64,000 nucleotides of DNA from Streptomyces peucetius (GTDB taxonomy: Bacteria > Actinomycetota > Actinomycetes > Streptomycetales > Streptomycetaceae), in the NCBI RefSeq assembly GCF_025854275.1, contig NZ_CP107567.1:310001-374000 (forward strand), in the 5' to 3' direction. Position 1 is the first letter of the stretch, and every line of letters starts with the position of its first letter. Below the pieces are notes generated by a model, which was not told the DNA's origin, did not search any database, and was given only the letters and a program-made list of their open reading frames with translations. Positions 9,842-18,278 of the stretch are shown here, in pieces. The translations under genes and the position numbers were made by a program.

Positions 9842-11488
9842 GTGGAGTACAACCTTGCCGACCTGTTCGAATCCGTGGTCGACGTCGTGCCCGACCGCGA
9901 GGCGCTCGTGTACATCGACCGTCCCGGGACGGGTGCGCAGCGCCGGCTCGACTACGCCGCACTCGACGCGGCGGCCAACCGGATCGCCCACCATCTGCTC
10001 GACACGGGCATCGGGCCCGGCGAGCATCTCGGGCTGCACCTCTACAACGGGATCGAGTATCTGCAGACCGTGCTGGCCTGCCTCAAGGCGCGGATCGTGC
10101 CGGTGAACGTCAACTACCGGTACGTCGAGGACGAGCTGGCCCATCTGTACCGCGACGCCGACATCACCGCGCTCGTCTTCGACGCGGAGTTCACCGAGCG
10201 GGTGGCAGCGGTGCGGCCACGGACCGGAAAACTGCGGCACCTCGTGCGCGTCGGCACACCGCCCGACGGGGCACCGCGCCTGGACGCGGTCGCCTTCGCC
10301 GACGCCGAGGCGGCCGGCTCGCCGCGGCGCGGCTTCGCGCCCCGGTCTGCGGACGACCGGTTCATCATCTACACGGGCGGCACCACGGGCATGCCCAAGG
10401 GGGTGGTGTGGCGACAGGAGGACCTGTTCTTCGCCGGGCTGGGCGGCGGCGCACCGACCGGCGAGCCCGTGTCACGGCCGGAGGAGCTGGCCGAGCGGGT
10501 GGCCGCGGGCGGCGACGGGATCACCTTCTTCCCCACTCCCCCGCTGATGCACGGCACGTCGACGCTCACCGCGTTCATCGGCTTCAACTTCGGCCAACGG
10601 GTCGTACTGCACCGCAAGTTCGTGCCGCACGAGGTGCTGCGCACGATCGAGCGGGAGAAGGTCACCAGTGTCTCGCTGGTCGGCGACGCGATGCTGCGGC
10701 CGCTGATCGACGCACTGAACGGACCGCTCCGGGGATGCGACCTGTCCAGCCTCTTCAGCGTCTCCAGCTCCGGGGCGATCATGTCGGACTCGGTGCGCGA
10801 CGAGTTCGGCGCGCTGGCTCCGCACGTCATGCTGCTGAACAACTTCGGCTCCTCCGAGTCGGGGTTCAACGGCACCGCGACCGACGACGCAGGACCCGCG
10901 ACCGGCTTCCGGCTGCGGGTCAACGCCCGTACGACGGTGGTCGATCCGGCCACGTACGAACCGGTGAAGCCGGGCGGGACCGGCCGGGTCGCGCAGTGCG
11001 GGCACGTACCGCTCGGCTACTACAGGGACCCGGCGAAGTCGGCGGAGACGTTCTTCGAACGCGACGGTGAACGATGGGTGCTGCTCGGCGACATGGCGAC
11101 CGTGGACGAGGACGGCATCGTCACCGTCCTGGGCCGGGGCTCGCAGTGCATCAACACCGGCGGCGAGAAGGTGTACCCGGAGGAGGTCGAGCAGGCGCTC
11201 AAGGCCCACCCGGACGTGTACGACGCGCTCGTCGCGGGCGTACCGGACCGCAGGTGGGGCAGCCAGGTGGCCGCCGTCGTGCAACTGCGCGAGGGCGTGT
11301 CCGCACCCAGTCTGGACGCGATCCGGTCACACTGCCGCAACCGGCTGGCGGGCTACAAGATCCCCCGCCGGCTGGTGATCACCGAGGAGATCCGGCGCTC
11401 GCCGAGCGGCAAGGCGGACTACCGCTGGGCCCGGGAGGTCGTGACCCAGGCGGCGGAGGGCCGCCGTCCAGCGGGCGGCGTGGTGTGA
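9842..11488 (+). CDS. Acyl-CoA synthetase, FadD19-like (sterol/branched acid CoA ligase)
   Basis: 548-residue ANL-superfamily adenylating enzyme. P-loop-like YTGGTTGMPKGV at about residue 180, GSSESGFNG, GDMATVDEDG, a hinge in GRGSQCINTGG and a C-terminal SGKADYRW lysine motif. The sequence pattern, including MHGTSTLTAF and GDAMLRPL, is that of FadD19, which activates C26/C24 steroid carboxylic acids with ATP and CoA. GTG 9842 has AGGAGGAG upstream. The gene is divergent from the crotonase/DUF35/Ltp operon with 160 bp between starts holding two candidate operators. Substrate assignment rests on synteny and family. Confidence 0.85.
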   Translation: MEYNLADLFESVVDVVPDREALVYIDRPGTGAQRRLDYAALDAAANRIAHHLLDTGIGPGEHLGLHLYNGIEYLQTVLACLKARIVPVNVNYRYVEDELAHLYRDADITALVFDAEFTERVAAVRPRTGKLRHLVRVGTPPDGAPRLDAVAFADAEAAGSPRRGFAPRSADDRFIIYTGGTTGMPKGVVWRQEDLFFAGLGGGAPTGEPVSRPEELAERVAAGGDGITFFPTPPLMHGTSTLTAFIGFNFGQRVVLHRKFVPHEVLRTIEREKVTSVSLVGDAMLRPLIDALNGPLRGCDLSSLFSVSSSGAIMSDSVRDEFGALAPHVMLLNNFGSSESGFNGTATDDAGPATGFRLRVNARTTVVDPATYEPVKPGGTGRVAQCGHVPLGYYRDPAKSAETFFERDGERWVLLGDMATVDEDGIVTVLGRGSQCINTGGEKVYPEEVEQALKAHPDVYDALVAGVPDRRWGSQVAAVVQLREGVSAPSLDAIRSHCRNRLAGYKIPRRLVITEEIRRSPSGKADYRWAREVVTQAAEGRRPAGGVV

Positions 11489-12132
11489 TCAGTCTCCGTC
11501 GCCCGGGCCGCCAGGCAGGATCCGCTCGCCGTTGAAGACCCCGAGCCGTTCCCGGTACAGCTCCAGCGGTACGCCGTTCGGGTCGCGGGAGGCCAGCGGG
11601 CCCTCGGGCCGTTCCGGCGTCGGCCGCGGCGGGTCCAGGGGCAGCAGCGGGGGCGCGCCCTCGATCACGAGCCGGCGGACGAGCCCGGGGTACTACTCGG
11701 CCAGGAGTACGGCGGCCGCGCCGCCCATCGAGTGGCCGACGACATCGACCGGGCCGAGCTCCAGGGCCCCGATGAAGGCGCTCAGGTCGTCCCTGAACGC
11801 CTCGAACCCGTAGCTGCCGGGCCAGTCGCTCAGCCCGTGGCCACGGAAGTCGGGGCGTACACGCGGCGGGTCGCGGCCAGGCGCTCGGCGATGCGTGCTC
11901 GCGCAGCGCCTCGACGTCGTCCACCTGGCGGTCGCAGCGGTGGGTGCCCGCGTCGGCCGGTACGGCAGAGCCCGCCGGTGCCGCGCAGGTCGAGCAGCAC
12001 GAGCCGCCGGCGGGTGGTCAGGCCGCCGAGATCGCCGAGGTACGCGGAGGCACGCATCGGCCCGCCCGGCAGACAGATCAGCGGCTCGCCCTCCCCTGCG
12101 GTCCGGTAGGCCAGTTCAGTGCCGTTTCGCAC
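11489..12132 (-). pseudogene. Chimeric gene remnant: two alpha/beta-hydrolase pieces plus a VOC-family tail
   Basis: Read on minus from GTG 12132: an alpha/beta-hydrolase N-terminus (VRNGTELAYRTAGEG, LPGGPM, LLDLRGTGG) needs a 1-nt shift near 11970 to continue as SAVPADAGTHRCDRQVDDV. At about 11895 it switches to the middle of a different hydrolase (RIAERLAATRRVYAP, another 1-nt shift, then RGHGLSDWPGS, GHSMGG at about 11730). That is interrupted by an in-frame TAG (11693-11695). Near 11600 it passes into ASRDPNGVPLELYRE, which is typical of glyoxalase/VOC C-termini, ending at 11489. No intact enzyme can be made. A few indels could be sequencing errors, but the change of family cannot. Confidence 0.75.
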
Positions 12133-12226
12133 GACGTGAAGGACAAGGCGTGGACGTCCCCCGGAGGTTCCCGCGGGGACGTCCCTCGGCCGTGCGCGTG
12201 TGGCCGTGCGACTGGGGCTGTGTCCG

Positions 12227-12835
12227 TCAGGGGCGGCGCGGCTCGCGCCGCATGGCCCACAGCACCGGCCCCTCCCCCGGCAGCCGCAGCTCCTTGCGCA
12301 CGGTGAAGCCGAAGTGCTCGTAGAATGGGAGGTTGGACGGTTTCGAGGACTCCAGACAGACGGGCAGACCCGCCGCGTCGGCCTGGGCGAGCCCTGAGCG
12401 CAGCAGGGCGGCCCCCTGCCCCTGGCCCTGGGCGGCCGGGTCGGCGCCGATGAGTGCCAGGTACCAGTGCGGCTCCCGGGGTGTGTGCTCGGCGGCCGCC
12501 TCGACGGCTTCCCGGAACAGCCCGGCCCGGTCACCGAGAATGTTCTGGAGCTCCTGGACGGTCTCCGCGTCGGGCACGGCCTTGGCCTGCGCCTCCGGGG
12601 GCACCCAGAACGCGGCCGCCGCCTCGGTGCGCTCACACACTCCGTGGTGGACGTACTGCCGGGTGAAGATCGTGGTGAAGTAACGGCCCAGTGCTCCCTC
12701 GCGCAAGGCGTCGTCGGGGAAGAACCAGCGCATCATCGGGTCGTCGTCGAAGGCGCGGGTCAGGGTGCCGGTGATCAGCGGAGCGTCGTCGATCGTCGCC
12801 GGCTTCGGCGTGTTCCTTATCGGCATACGGGCCAT
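12227..12835 (-). CDS. GNAT-family N-acetyltransferase
   Basis: 202 residues with GNAT motif A (LIGADPAAQGQGQGAALL, about residue 130) and motif B (YEHFGF). It transfers an acetyl group from acetyl-CoA to an unknown amine; the N-terminal MRWFFPDD segment is common in Streptomyces homologues of this type. Start ATG 12835 (an ATG three codons in is also possible). Monocistronic, flanked by the hydrolase remnant and the divergent paaK-like gene. Confidence 0.85.
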   Translation of the reverse strand: MARMPIRNTPKPATIDDAPLITGTLTRAFDDDPMMRWFFPDDALREGALGRYFTTIFTRQYVHHGVCERTEAAAAFWVPPEAQAKAVPDAETVQELQNILGDRAGLFREAVEAAAEHTPREPHWYLALIGADPAAQGQGQGAALLRSGLAQADAAGLPVCLESSKPSNLPFYEHFGFTVRKELRLPGEGPVLWAMRREPRRP

Positions 12836-12938
12836 TCTGCACTTGTTGATCTTGCGGTTGCGGGGCGGGGCCCGGTCCGTTCACCGAGCAATGCCTTGAC
12901 GGGCGCCGGGCCGGGCTGAATAACTGATCCCGAATGGA

Positions 12939-12958
12939 ACGACCGAATGATCGGTCGT
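12939..12958. promoter_or_regulatory. Inverted repeat in front of the phenylacetate-CoA ligase gene
   Basis: ACGACCGA-ATGA-TCGGTCGT: perfect 8-bp arms, 25 bp before the ligase start. It has the CCGA-N4-TCGG core common to TetR-type operators of CoA-ester catabolism; PaaR-like control is a guess. Confidence 0.55.
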
Positions 12959-12982
12959 CCGGTTCGGGACGGGAGCAAGCGG

Positions 12983-14269
12983 ATGACGGACCTGCTGGAC
13001 GCGGCGGAGCGGCTGGGCCGCGAGGAGCTCGAGGCGCTGCAACTGGAGCGGCTGCGGGCGACCTTGCGCCACGCGTACGACAATGTGGCCTTCTACCACG
13101 AGTCGTTCGACAAGGCGGGGCTCCGCCCGGAGGACTGCCGTTCGCTCGCCGACCTCGCCCGGTTCCCGTTCACCGCCAAGACGGACCTGCGGGACAACTA
13201 CCCCTTCGGCATGTTCGCGGTCGAGCAGTCCCAGGTGCGCCGTATCCACGCCTCCAGCGGCACGACGGGCCGGCCCACCGTCGTCGGCTACACCGAGCGC
13301 GACCTGGACACCTGGGCCGACATCGTCGCCCGCTCCCTGCGCGCCGCCGGCGCCCGCCCCGGCCACAAGGTCCATGTGGCCTACGGCTACGGCCTGTTCA
13401 CCGGCGGCCTCGGCGCCCACTACGGGGCCGAACGGCTCGGCTGCACCGTCATTCCGGCGTCCGGCGGGATGACCGCCCGCCAGGTCCAGCTGATCTGCGA
13501 CTTCCGGCCCGAGATCATCATGGTCACCCCCTCGTACATGCTCACGCTCCTCGACGAGTTCGAGCGCCAGGGCGTCGATCCGCGCACGACCTCGCTCAAG
13601 GTCGGCGTCTTCGGCGCCGAGCCGTGGACGGAGGAGATGCGCTGCGAGATCGAGGAACGGTTCGCGATCGACGCCGTCGACATCTACGGGCTCTCCGAGG
13701 TGATGGGCCCGGGTGTGGCGCAGGAATTCGTGGAGACCAAGGACGGCCTCCACATCTGGGAGGACCACTTCTATCCGGAGATCGTCGACCCGTTCACGGG
13801 CGAGCTGCTGCCGGACGGCGAGGAGGGCGAGCTGGTGTTCACCTCGCTCACCAAGGAGGCCATGCCGGTCATCCGCTACCGGACGAGGGACCTGACGCGG
13901 CTCCTGCCGGGCACGGCACGGGTCTTCCGGCGGATGGAGAAGGTGACCGGCCGCAGCGACGACATGGTGATCCTGCGCGGGGTGAACCTCTTCCCCACCC
14001 AGATCGAGGAGATCGTCCTGCGCACGCCCCATGTCGCCCCGCACTTCCAGCTCCGGCTCACCCGCGAGGGCCGCCTCGACGCACTGACCGTGCGCGCCGA
14101 GGCCCGCGCCGAAGCGACCGGCGAGCAGCGCGCCGCCGCGGCGCAGGCCATCGCGGCGGCGGTGAAGGACGGCGTCGGGGTGTCGGTCGCCGTGGAGGTG
14201 GTGGACCCGGAGACGCTGGAGCGCTCGGTGGGCAAGATCAAGCGGATTGTGGACATCCGAGGGGCATAG
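12983..14269 (+). CDS. paaK: Phenylacetate-CoA ligase (PaaK family)
   Basis: 428 residues, the usual PaaK length. Motifs: FTAKTDLRDNYPFGMF, ASSGTTGRPTVVGYT (P-loop, about residue 95), YGYGLFTGGLG, IYGLSEVMGPGV, YRTRDLTRLLPG and C-terminal ERSVGKIKR. It activates phenylacetate with ATP and CoA, the first step of the aerobic phenylacetyl-CoA pathway. Start ATG 12983 follows GGGAG; an ATG at 12947 lies inside the operator-like palindrome and is rejected. No paaABCDE ring-epoxidation genes are in the window, so it is either an isolated activator or serves another aryl acid. Confidence 0.9.
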   Translation: MTDLLDAAERLGREELEALQLERLRATLRHAYDNVAFYHESFDKAGLRPEDCRSLADLARFPFTAKTDLRDNYPFGMFAVEQSQVRRIHASSGTTGRPTVVGYTERDLDTWADIVARSLRAAGARPGHKVHVAYGYGLFTGGLGAHYGAERLGCTVIPASGGMTARQVQLICDFRPEIIMVTPSYMLTLLDEFERQGVDPRTTSLKVGVFGAEPWTEEMRCEIEERFAIDAVDIYGLSEVMGPGVAQEFVETKDGLHIWEDHFYPEIVDPFTGELLPDGEEGELVFTSLTKEAMPVIRYRTRDLTRLLPGTARVFRRMEKVTGRSDDMVILRGVNLFPTQIEEIVLRTPHVAPHFQLRLTREGRLDALTVRAEARAEATGEQRAAAAQAIAAAVKDGVGVSVAVEVVDPETLERSVGKIKRIVDIRGA

Positions 14270-14571
14270 GGCCTGCCGCCGTCCCAAGGGTCCGCCGCTG
14301 TCTGACTGCCGGGAGTGCACGTCGTTTCGATGTGCCGCCAGGGCTCGGAGCTTGCGATGTCGTGGGCTTCTTCATTGCGCAGCCGCAACGAGGCGTTGGA
14401 CAGATCGATCACGGGCGGATAGACAAAGACACGAAGGTCTTGGTCCGTCGGTTTCCTGATGGGTCGAGGACGTGGGATGAGGGGCGGCGCGTCGTGGACC
14501 CGTGCTCGACGTCGACGGAGTCCCTGCGGGAGGCGCCGACACTGTCGCCGGCTGATGCGGTGAGGAGAAGG
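14270..14571. other. Gene-free stretch, 302 bp
   Basis: Both strands were inspected. Short open frames occur on minus but none resembles a known family or has a ribosome binding site. It probably contains the promoter of the small gene at 14572. Confidence 0.4.
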
Positions 14572-14880
14572 ATGTCGCGAAAGGTGAAGCGATTCGCCGT
14601 GGTGACATGGGCCGTGCTCATCATTGCCGGCGGCGGGCTGACGCTGTTGCTCGGCGAGCCGGGGCCGGTCGACTGGGACGACTGGGGGCGGGACGAACCG
14701 CCGTCGCCGACGTCCTGCCCTTCTTCCGGTGCAGTCGCCGACGGGACAGATACCGCTCCGTGGCCCACACCGTCCATGCCCCAGCCCCCGACGTACGCGC
14801 CGGTGCCGACACAGCCCGTTCCTGAGCCGGCACGACCGGTCGCAACCGTGATTGCGTGCGCATACCGCGTGGAGGACTGA
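14572..14880 (+). CDS. Small single-pass membrane protein with Pro-rich extracytoplasmic tail, 102 aa
   Basis: ATG 14572 is preceded by GAGGAGAAGG. A basic start (MSRKVKRF) and one hydrophobic helix (about residues 8-27, VVTWAVLIIAGGGLTLLL) are followed by an acidic, then Pro/Thr/Ser-rich tail (PTPSMPQPPTYAPVPTQP) with two Cys. Likely anchored with the tail outside. Unrecognised family. Confidence 0.6.
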   Translation: MSRKVKRFAVVTWAVLIIAGGGLTLLLGEPGPVDWDDWGRDEPPSPTSCPSSGAVADGTDTAPWPTPSMPQPPTYAPVPTQPVPEPARPVATVIACAYRVED

Positions 14881-15014
14881 TCCACCCCGCTGGTGTCGTA
14901 CGCACTTTGCCCAAGCGGGCCTCAAACGCCTCTCACGCGAAGCTCACGCACGCTCGGTGAACACGCCGTGGCCGGCCTCAAGACCTGGTGACTGCGGCAC
15001 ACCCGGACCAACGA

Positions 15015-15027
15015 TCAGATGATCTGA
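15015..15027. promoter_or_regulatory. Short palindrome upstream of a P450 gene
   Basis: TCAGAT-G-ATCTGA, perfect 6-bp arms, 115 bp before the P450 start, in an unusually A/T-rich patch. Candidate operator; could be chance. Confidence 0.3.
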
Positions 15028-15141
15028 ACGAAACGCCCCAGCCGTTTGGTCCCGCGCACGGTTGGCAGACTCTTGATCAGAACTGCTGTGTGATCCGCCG
15101 GCCATCTGTCTGTGTCTGCCCTTCTCACCGCTGGAGTCTTT

Positions 15142-16431
15142 GTGTACCTGTCCAACCGCAAGGCGTGTCCCCTTGATCCGGCCGCTGATCCTGTTGAGGA
15201 GGCCGGACTGCTGAGGAGTCTCGGCCCTCTGGTGCGCGTCGAGCTTCCAGGGGGTGTGGCCGCCTGGGCAGCCACCGATCACGCCACCGCGCAGAAGGTC
15301 CTCGGCCACGAGGCCCTGACCAAGGACCCGGCCCACTGGCCGGATCTCAACGCGGGTCGCATACGCGACGACTGGGAACTCATCGCCCTGGTCCGCGGGG
15401 CAGCCATGCTCCACGAAGGCGGCAGCGAGCACCGCAGACTCCGGCAGCTGGTCAGCACGGCCTTCGCCCGGGCGCCCATCGAGGCACTGCGTCCGCGCAT
15501 CGAACAGATCGCCGCCGAACTCCTCGACGACCTCCTCGCCACGGGCACGACCGGGCCGGTGGACCTGCGTGAGCACTTCGCCTATCCCCTGCCGGTGCGC
15601 GTGATCTGCGAAGTCCTCGGCGTCCCGGACACAACGGTGAGCGAGCTGCGCCACCGTTTCGACCGGCTCGTCACCCCCCGGAAGAACGCCTCCGGCGAGG
15701 AGGACATCCGCGTCGCGCAGATGGACATCGTCAGCAGCCTCACGGCGCTGATCGAAGCCAAACGAAGCCGGCCGGGCGACGATCTGACGACAGCGCTCAT
15801 CCAGGCACGCGACGAGAGCGACCGGCTGAGTCAGCGGGAACTGGTGGAGACGCTGTTCCTCGTCCTCATCGCCGGACACGAGACCACGATCAACTCGATC
15901 ACCAACACGGCCCACGCCCTGCTGCAGAACCCCGCCGTACTCACTGCCGTACTCCAGGCAGAAGACTCCGACGCCGCGTGGGAGGCGGCTGTGGAGGAAG
16001 GCCTGCGGTACGCGTCACCAGTGCGCCACGCCCTGCTGCGGTACGCCGTGAAGGACGTCGAGATCGCGGGAGTCACCATCGCTCGGGGCGAGCCGGTCCT
16101 GGCGAGCCTCGCGGCCGCAGGACGGGACACGACACGCCACGAGAACCCCGACCGGTTCGATGTGGCCCGGTCCACCCGCCGTGAGCACCTCGCCTTCGGC
16201 TTCGGCGCCCACTTCTGTCTGGGGGCCCGTCTGGCCAAGCTCGAGACGAAAATCGCCCTTCGAGCCCTCTTCACGCGGTTCCCCGCCCTGGCCCTCGCCG
16301 AAGAGCCTGCCCGTCTGTCGTCCATCCCCCTGCAGGGATACAGCACCCTGCCGGTACGTCTGCAGAGCCGGCCGGTGCTGCCGGATCCGGAACGCGGGTG
16401 CCCGGCCGACGCTGCTCCCGGCGACGCCTGA
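15142..16431 (+). CDS. Cytochrome P450 (soluble, class I)
   Basis: 429 residues. I-helix oxygen-binding motif AGHETTINS (about 240), ExxR as E286-G-L-R289, heme loop FGFGAHFCLG with thiolate Cys359. The pattern fits the CYP107/105-like bacterial group. Start set at GTG 15142, five bases after GGAG; GTG 15112 would add ten residues. It needs ferredoxin/reductase partners, none of which is in the window. It converges with the P450 at 16548. Substrate unknown; probably secondary metabolism. Confidence 0.88.
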   Translation: MYLSNRKACPLDPAADPVEEAGLLRSLGPLVRVELPGGVAAWAATDHATAQKVLGHEALTKDPAHWPDLNAGRIRDDWELIALVRGAAMLHEGGSEHRRLRQLVSTAFARAPIEALRPRIEQIAAELLDDLLATGTTGPVDLREHFAYPLPVRVICEVLGVPDTTVSELRHRFDRLVTPRKNASGEEDIRVAQMDIVSSLTALIEAKRSRPGDDLTTALIQARDESDRLSQRELVETLFLVLIAGHETTINSITNTAHALLQNPAVLTAVLQAEDSDAAWEAAVEEGLRYASPVRHALLRYAVKDVEIAGVTIARGEPVLASLAAAGRDTTRHENPDRFDVARSTRREHLAFGFGAHFCLGARLAKLETKIALRALFTRFPALALAEEPARLSSIPLQGYSTLPVRLQSRPVLPDPERGCPADAAPGDA

Positions 16432-16547
16432 CGGCGCCACAGCCCCGGAAGGCGTCTGTGACAGAACCGCGGGCCGGGGGTGGGGGGCCGGGCAGGGAAC
16501 GCACCTTGCCACCGGCCCCGCCACCCGCCGGCCCGCCGGGATCGCGG

Positions 16548-17960
16548 TCAGTGCGTACGCCGCCGGAAGAGGCCACTCCACCACGACGACCGTGTCCCCG
16601 GAGAAGTGGCGACGGATGCCACCGGCTCTGCCGCAGGAGTGGCCTGTGGCAGAGGCTGCGCACTGGCCGCGACCGCCGGCTCGCCGAGGAGGTGGTTCCT
16701 GGGTCCCGCTGAGTGTGGTGTGAAGCGGGCCGGCAGGTTGTTCAACCGGCTGGAGACCAGGGACGAAGTGACCTGTACTTCGTCGCCGGTGTCGTCGAGT
16801 TGAACGTCCGGCAGCCGTGCGAGCAGGGTGTCGATGCCGGTGTCGGCGATGGCCCGGCCGATGTCCTGGCCCGGACACTCGTGCGGGCCGCTGCTGAACG
16901 CCAGGTGCGCTCGGTTGCCGTGCACGGGAGCGGTGAGGTCGGGCCGGATCTCGGGATCGACGTTCCCGGCCGCGAGGCCCAGCATCACCATGTCGCCGGC
17001 CTTGATGTCCTGCTCGCCGAGCCGGATGTCCTGCCTCGCCCAGCGGCAGGCACCCACCGCAAGCGGCGGTGCGTCCCACATCACCTGTTCCAGCGCATCA
17101 GGCAGCGTCATCGACCCGCCTGACAGGCTGGCGCGAAACCGTCGGTCGGTCAGCACCATCTTCAGCGTGTTCGCGACCAGGTTCGTGGTGTTCTCGTGAG
17201 CGGCGACGATCGCATGGCGCAGATGCTCCACGACCTCGTCGTCCGTGAGTCCGGACTCATGGCTCAGGAGCCAGCTGGCGAGGTCGTCCCCCGGTTTGCC
17301 CTTCTTTCGCTTCAGCAGCTCCGACATGATCCCCACGACGTAGGTGTTGCTCTGCAGGGCCGTGGGCGTGCCCTTCACCATGTCCCGTACAGCTGCGCCG
17401 AGCGGCAGCGCGTCCTCCTCGGCGATTCCGAACTGCCGTGCCAGTACGAGGATCGGGAGCTTCTCGGCAAAGTCGCTCACCAGGTCGGCCCGGCCCGCCT
17501 TGGCGAAGCCGTCGACGAGCTGATGGGTGTAGCGGACGACGTAGCGGCGTACGCCGTGGCGGTTGAACCGAGCCAGGCTGTCGGTCACCGCGGCCCGGAG
17601 CCGCGCGTGCTCCTCGCCGTCCGCGAAGACGAGCAGCGGCTGCCACGCCGTGATCGGCAGCAGCGGCGAGTCGCCGGTCAGCTGCACGTTCCATATGCGC
17701 GAGTCGCACGACCACAGCGACGGAGTGCGCATGACCTCAAGGTTTTCACGGTGCCCGAGCACGAACCACGCGGGCACTTCCCCGGGGAGAAGCACAGGAG
17801 CGACCTGCCCGTGTTCCTTGCGCAGCCTCTCGTACAGCGCGTGCGGCTTCCTGGCTTCCGGCCCGTAGATCCGCTGCGCTCCGAGTGCGCCGGTGTGCGC
17901 AGGGCACTGCGTCGGCGGGACGGTGGCGGTCGGCGGGCCCGCCGGTTCCGGGAAGGGCAT
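16548..17960 (-). CDS. Cytochrome P450, CYP157-like, ExxR motif replaced by EQVMW
   Basis: 470 residues. The heme loop FSSGPHECPG supplies Cys362 and the I-helix reads AAHENTTN. Where almost all P450s have ExxR, this protein reads E291-Q-V-M-W295, lacking the Arg. That is the hallmark of actinomycete CYP157 enzymes (EQSLW type), several of which lie in conservon operons with a CYP154. No conservon gene is present here; a different P450 is divergent instead. A ~50-residue Ala/Pro-rich tail ending WWSGLFRRRTH is also unusual. ATG 17960 follows GGAGGA. Catalytic ability is unproven. Confidence 0.85.
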   Translation of the reverse strand: MPFPEPAGPPTATVPPTQCPAHTGALGAQRIYGPEARKPHALYERLRKEHGQVAPVLLPGEVPAWFVLGHRENLEVMRTPSLWSCDSRIWNVQLTGDSPLLPITAWQPLLVFADGEEHARLRAAVTDSLARFNRHGVRRYVVRYTHQLVDGFAKAGRADLVSDFAEKLPILVLARQFGIAEEDALPLGAAVRDMVKGTPTALQSNTYVVGIMSELLKRKKGKPGDDLASWLLSHESGLTDDEVVEHLRHAIVAAHENTTNLVANTLKMVLTDRRFRASLSGGSMTLPDALEQVMWDAPPLAVGACRWARQDIRLGEQDIKAGDMVMLGLAAGNVDPEIRPDLTAPVHGNRAHLAFSSGPHECPGQDIGRAIADTGIDTLLARLPDVQLDDTGDEVQVTSSLVSSRLNNLPARFTPHSAGPRNHLLGEPAVAASAQPLPQATPAAEPVASVATSPGTRSSWWSGLFRRRTH

Positions 17961-18278
17961 GGTCACGAGTCCTCCGTGAAGCAGCAGCATGGACGTGCGG
18001 ATCGATGAGGGATCACCCACCGTGCTCCAGTTGCCAAGAGCCGGGCCGGTGCACGCACTCGGAATGCGGTGTCCCTCGCGCACGATCAAGAAGCAGGAGC
18101 GCCCGCAGCATATCCATGTCGGAGACGGGCCAGGCAGGCGGTCCCTGGCCGAACTCGTCGGCCGGCCACGGGCGTTGCTCGAGGACCCGGTCTCGCACGA
18201 ACCGGATGCGGATGATGAGATTCCCCGCGGCGGCCGCACCGGCCACTTCACCAGCACGCAATCTAAGGACCTCCCGAA
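17961..18278. other. Divergent promoter region between two P450 genes, 318 bp
   Basis: No gene recognised. A minus-strand open stretch (about 18240 to 18013) has some coding character but no start codon with a ribosome binding site and no known family, so it is not called. The region should hold both promoters. Confidence 0.4.

Noticed and set aside
14290..14460. Minus-strand open stretch (VIDLSNASLRLRNEEAHDI) before the small membrane protein
   Set aside because: Protein-like composition but no start, no homology recognised and it is continuous with antisense frames of neighbouring genes.
18013..18240. Possible small gene upstream of the CYP157-like P450
   Set aside because: It has some coding character but no start codon with a ribosome binding site and matches no family I know.
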